Notes under the pieces: generated by a model
Databases searched by the model: none
What the model was told of the DNA's origin: nothing
What the model saw: only the letters and a program-made list of their open reading frames with translations
In this document: piece by piece, positions 21,148 to 23,228 of the stretch
Position numbering within the stretch: position 1 is the first letter of the stretch
Layout of the letters: each line of letters opens with the position of its first letter
Assembly (NCBI GenBank): GCA_947474275.1
Contig: CANJHY010000070.1
Span: forward strand, 1-23,228
Length of the DNA stretch: 23,228 bases
Reading direction: 5' to 3'
Origin: PALSA-1004 sp947474275
GTDB lineage: Bacteria; Pseudomonadota; Gammaproteobacteria; Burkholderiales; SG8-41
Translations under genes and position numbers: made by a program

Positions 21148-22008
21148 ATGCGCGGACTCAATCAAATTGCCACCGATCTGCCAGTGCTCAATACGGCAGC
21201 GCTGAACCGCATACAAACCTTTGCCGGCGGCGCGCGCCTGACTCTCACGCCGGCACTCGGCTTGCTGCTGGTCGCGTGCTTCGCAGCCAGCATCGGTGTT
21301 GCGCAGGCGCAGGCAGCGAGTGGCCATCCCTCGGTGCTGGCCACACTGTGGAAATGGACGCCACTCATCCTGAAAGGCTTCGTGTTCAATATCGCGATCA
21401 GCTTTCTGGCGATGGCAATCGGCACGTTCTTCGGCATGTTTCTCGGCCTCGCGCAGATTTCCCTGCTTCGCCCGGTGCGCAAAGGCGCGTGGTTCGTTAC
21501 ACATTTCTTCCGCAATGCCCCGTGGCTCGTGCTGCTGTTCTATTGCATGTTCCTGCTGCCGTTCAAGTTCACGCTGTTCGGCATCACCATCCCGTTTCCG
21601 GACTGGATCAAGGCGACGCTGGGCCTCTCGCTGCCGGTGATGGCCAACGTTTCCGAAATCGTGCGCGGCGCCATCCAGTCGATCCCGACCGGGCAATGGG
21701 AGTCGGCCTACTCGCTCGCTTTCAACCGCCGCCAGACCCTGTGGATGATCATCCTGCCGCAGGGTGTTAAGCGCATGCTGCCGCCGTGGATGAACGTTTA
21801 TTGCATACTGGCGGTCGGCACGGTGCTCGCCTCAGTGGTCGGTGTGCAGGAAGTGATGACGCTCACGGGCGACGCACTGAGCGCGGAAAACCGTCCGGAA
21901 CTGTTGATGCCTTTCTACGGCTTCGTGCTATTGCTGTTTTTCGCCTACTGTTATCCGATTGCACGCTGGACCGTCGCCATGGAGCGCAAATACGCGGTTA
22001 AGATATGA
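21148..22008 (+). CDS. Amino acid ABC transporter permease (second subunit)
   Basis: A 286-residue inner-membrane protein with an N-terminal extension (about 40 residues, then a hydrophobic segment LTPALGLLLVACFAASIGVA) before the permease core at PLILKGFVFNIAISFLAMAI. It carries RPVRKGAWFVTHFFRNAPWL (the RNTP motif appears as RNAPWL) and an EAA-like loop ESAYSLAFNRRQTL, then IILPQGVKRMLPPWMN. The EAA motif is degenerate (ESA), as is often seen in one partner of heterodimers. The gene overlaps the ATPase start as ATGA, so permease and ATPase are translated in a coupled way. Confidence 0.92.
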   Translation: MRGLNQIATDLPVLNTAALNRIQTFAGGARLTLTPALGLLLVACFAASIGVAQAQAASGHPSVLATLWKWTPLILKGFVFNIAISFLAMAIGTFFGMFLGLAQISLLRPVRKGAWFVTHFFRNAPWLVLLFYCMFLLPFKFTLFGITIPFPDWIKATLGLSLPVMANVSEIVRGAIQSIPTGQWESAYSLAFNRRQTLWMIILPQGVKRMLPPWMNVYCILAVGTVLASVVGVQEVMTLTGDALSAENRPELLMPFYGFVLLLFFAYCYPIARWTVAMERKYAVKI

Positions 22009-22748
22009 GCAAAGAACCCTACATCAGCGTCAAAGACATCCACAAATCCTTCGGCAAAGCGAAAGTCCTGAGCGGCATCTCGTTCGACATCGCGAAAGGC
22101 GAGGCCGTGTGCATCATCGGCCCCTCGGGATCCGGCAAATCCACGCTGCTGCGCTGCCTCAACGGCCTGGCGGAGATCGATCGCGGCGCCATCCGCATTG
22201 GCACGCACAATGTGCACGAGATCAAGACCGATCAACAGAAAATCGCGCTGCGCAAGGACGTGTCGATGGTGTTTCAGCAATACAACCTGTTCCCGCACAA
22301 GACTGCGCTGGAGAACATCATGATGGCGCCAATCCACGTGCTGAAGCAGGACAAGCAGGAAGTCGAAGCGCGTGCGTTCGCCCTCCTGAAGAAAGTGCGG
22401 CTCGACGGCAAGGAAAAACACTACCCGGGCGAACTGTCCGGCGGCCAGCAGCAACGCGTCGCCATCGCACGCTCGCTGGCGATGCGCCCGTCAGTGATGC
22501 TGTTCGACGAAGTCACTTCCGCGCTCGACCCCGAAACCGTCAAGGAGGTGCTGGTGACCATCCGCGAACTCGTCGAAGACGGCCTCACCTGCGTACTCGT
22601 CACCCACGAAATGGGCTTCGCGCGCGAAGTCGCCGAGCACGTCTACTTCACCGATCAGGGTGTGATCGTGGAGCATGGCAAGCCAGCCGAGATCTTCAGC
22701 AACCCGCGCGAAGCGCGCACCAAGGCGTTTCTGGATCAGATTCTTTAG
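22005..22748 (+). CDS. Amino acid ABC transporter ATP-binding protein (GlnQ/HisP-like)
   Basis: A 247-residue ATPase with every motif intact: Walker A GPSGSGKST (39-47), Q-loop in MVFQQYNLFPHKTALENIMM (88-107), signature LSGGQQQRVAIARSLA (144-159), Walker B VMLFDE (164-169) followed by TSALDPE (171-177), and the switch histidine H201 in LVTHEMGFAREVA. The FAREVA and GKPAEIFSNP tail are typical of polar amino-acid uptake ATPases. It energises the two permeases encoded upstream and ends the operon; its ATG overlaps the previous stop. No regulatory C-terminal domain is present. Confidence 0.95.
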   Translation: MSKEPYISVKDIHKSFGKAKVLSGISFDIAKGEAVCIIGPSGSGKSTLLRCLNGLAEIDRGAIRIGTHNVHEIKTDQQKIALRKDVSMVFQQYNLFPHKTALENIMMAPIHVLKQDKQEVEARAFALLKKVRLDGKEKHYPGELSGGQQQRVAIARSLAMRPSVMLFDEVTSALDPETVKEVLVTIRELVEDGLTCVLVTHEMGFAREVAEHVYFTDQGVIVEHGKPAEIFSNPREARTKAFLDQIL

Positions 22749-23027
22749 AAGGTCTGGGTCCGCAAGCCAAGCACAAGTGGGCGGTGGTATGAGGTTATTT
22801 CGTTCGTTACCGCACAGAGGACGTGCCGGGATGACATGACTTGTTCAGTTCCGTGGCATCGATGGAACTGAGCGAACGGGAATTCCCAACAGCGGGCAGT
22901 CGCGACCGTCAGAATTTGGCGCAGGAGACGCGCATCTCTCTAAAGCTGTCGTTCATTGGCAGCCCGGGGCAAACAGCGCCACATGCATGCCAACTCGTGC
23001 TCGCCGGGGCGCCGCGAATGCGATGGC
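22749..23027. other. Intergenic stretch after the ABC operon
   Basis: No gene is recognised on either strand. An 8-bp inverted repeat TCAGTTCC (22845-22852) and GGAACTGA (22864-22871) with an 11-base loop is present, without a T-run after it. The stretch lies between converging genes. Confidence 0.35.
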
Positions 23028-23228
23028 CTACTGGTAGATGAGGGCCCGCATTTCGTTGTAGCGCTGCAAAGCCTCCGCGTGCGCCAGGCGCGCGTCGGCA
23101 TCATAGTCAGTCTTGGGTACGGGCTCGGGATCGAAATGTCCGTAGGTATCCACACCCCGCACCAGCGATGCCGTCACGCGCACCTTGCTCGTGCAGCGGC
23201 AATCCGTCGGAATGTAGCTCACACCAAA
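23028..23228 (-). CDS. C-terminal end of an unidentified gene (cut by window edge)
   Basis: An open frame enters from the right edge and ends at 23028. It includes SYIPTDCRCTSKVRVTASLV, RGVDTYGHFDPEPVPKTDYD and AHAEALQRYNEMRALIYQ. The regular composition and natural helical C-terminus suggest a real protein. The family is not recognised: the tail only loosely resembles the ends of FGGY sugar kinases or photolyases. About 66 codons are visible. Confidence 0.45.
   Translation of the reverse strand, partial: FGVSYIPTDCRCTSKVRVTASLVRGVDTYGHFDPEPVPKTDYDADARLAHAEALQRYNEMRALIYQ

Noticed and set aside
20199..21161. 320-codon - strand frame over the first permease gene
   Set aside because: Antisense to a permease with conserved motifs; the His/Arg/Gln/Asp-rich sequence has no domain pattern.

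Overview
The window looks like chromosomal DNA of a betaproteobacterium, most likely in or near Burkholderiales. It is GC-rich and carries four periplasmic Bug/TctC-type tricarboxylate-binding receptors, a gene family greatly expanded in that group, together with rlmF, a DUF1415 gene, a YkgJ-type gene and a DsbB/DsbA pair. No tRNA, rRNA, CRISPR array or complete conjugative or phage module was seen.

Left third (1-8300): ordinary genes mixed with decayed ones. From the left edge: the start of an MmgE/PrpD gene with a frameshift, a 3'-end fragment of an IS91-family element, an oxidoreductase pseudogene cut by that fragment, an intact YkgJ + DUF1415 pair, a remnant of a malate/lactate dehydrogenase, an overlapping dsbB-dsbA pair, a second copy of the same IS91 fragment, a Bug receptor, a CBS-domain remnant, rlmF, a REP-like hairpin and an unrecognised protein gene.

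Middle (8300-12440): an accessory island. It holds an IS91 5'-end relic, a strikingly AT-rich gene for a secreted alpha/beta-hydrolase-like protein, the tail of an IS3-family transposase, a secreted serine-hydrolase gene (beta-lactamase/penicillin-binding fold), and a complete REP-associated tyrosine transposase unit bounded by 23-bp inverted repeats, which abuts a relic of an efflux adaptor gene.

Right half (12440-22750): catabolism and uptake. An amidase is divergent from a Bug receptor. After another disrupted gene carrying an IS91 5' relic come two tandem paralogous Bug receptors, an MmgE/PrpD enzyme and a complete polar-amino-acid-type ABC importer (binding protein, terminator-like hairpin, two permeases, ATPase), all on the + strand. 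The natural reading is capture and import of a small carboxylate or amino-carboxylate plus one enzyme acting on it. The substrate cannot be read from sequence, and no TctA/TctB membrane components for the Bug receptors are present. The last 200 bases hold the C-terminal end of an unidentified gene on the - strand.

The most notable features are of genome structure: four IS91-family transposase relics (two C-terminal with shared end points, two N-terminal), several dispersed palindromic repeats, and one repeat that appears to have supplied the N-terminus and signal peptide of a Bug receptor. I found no convincing new defence system or similar novel machinery.
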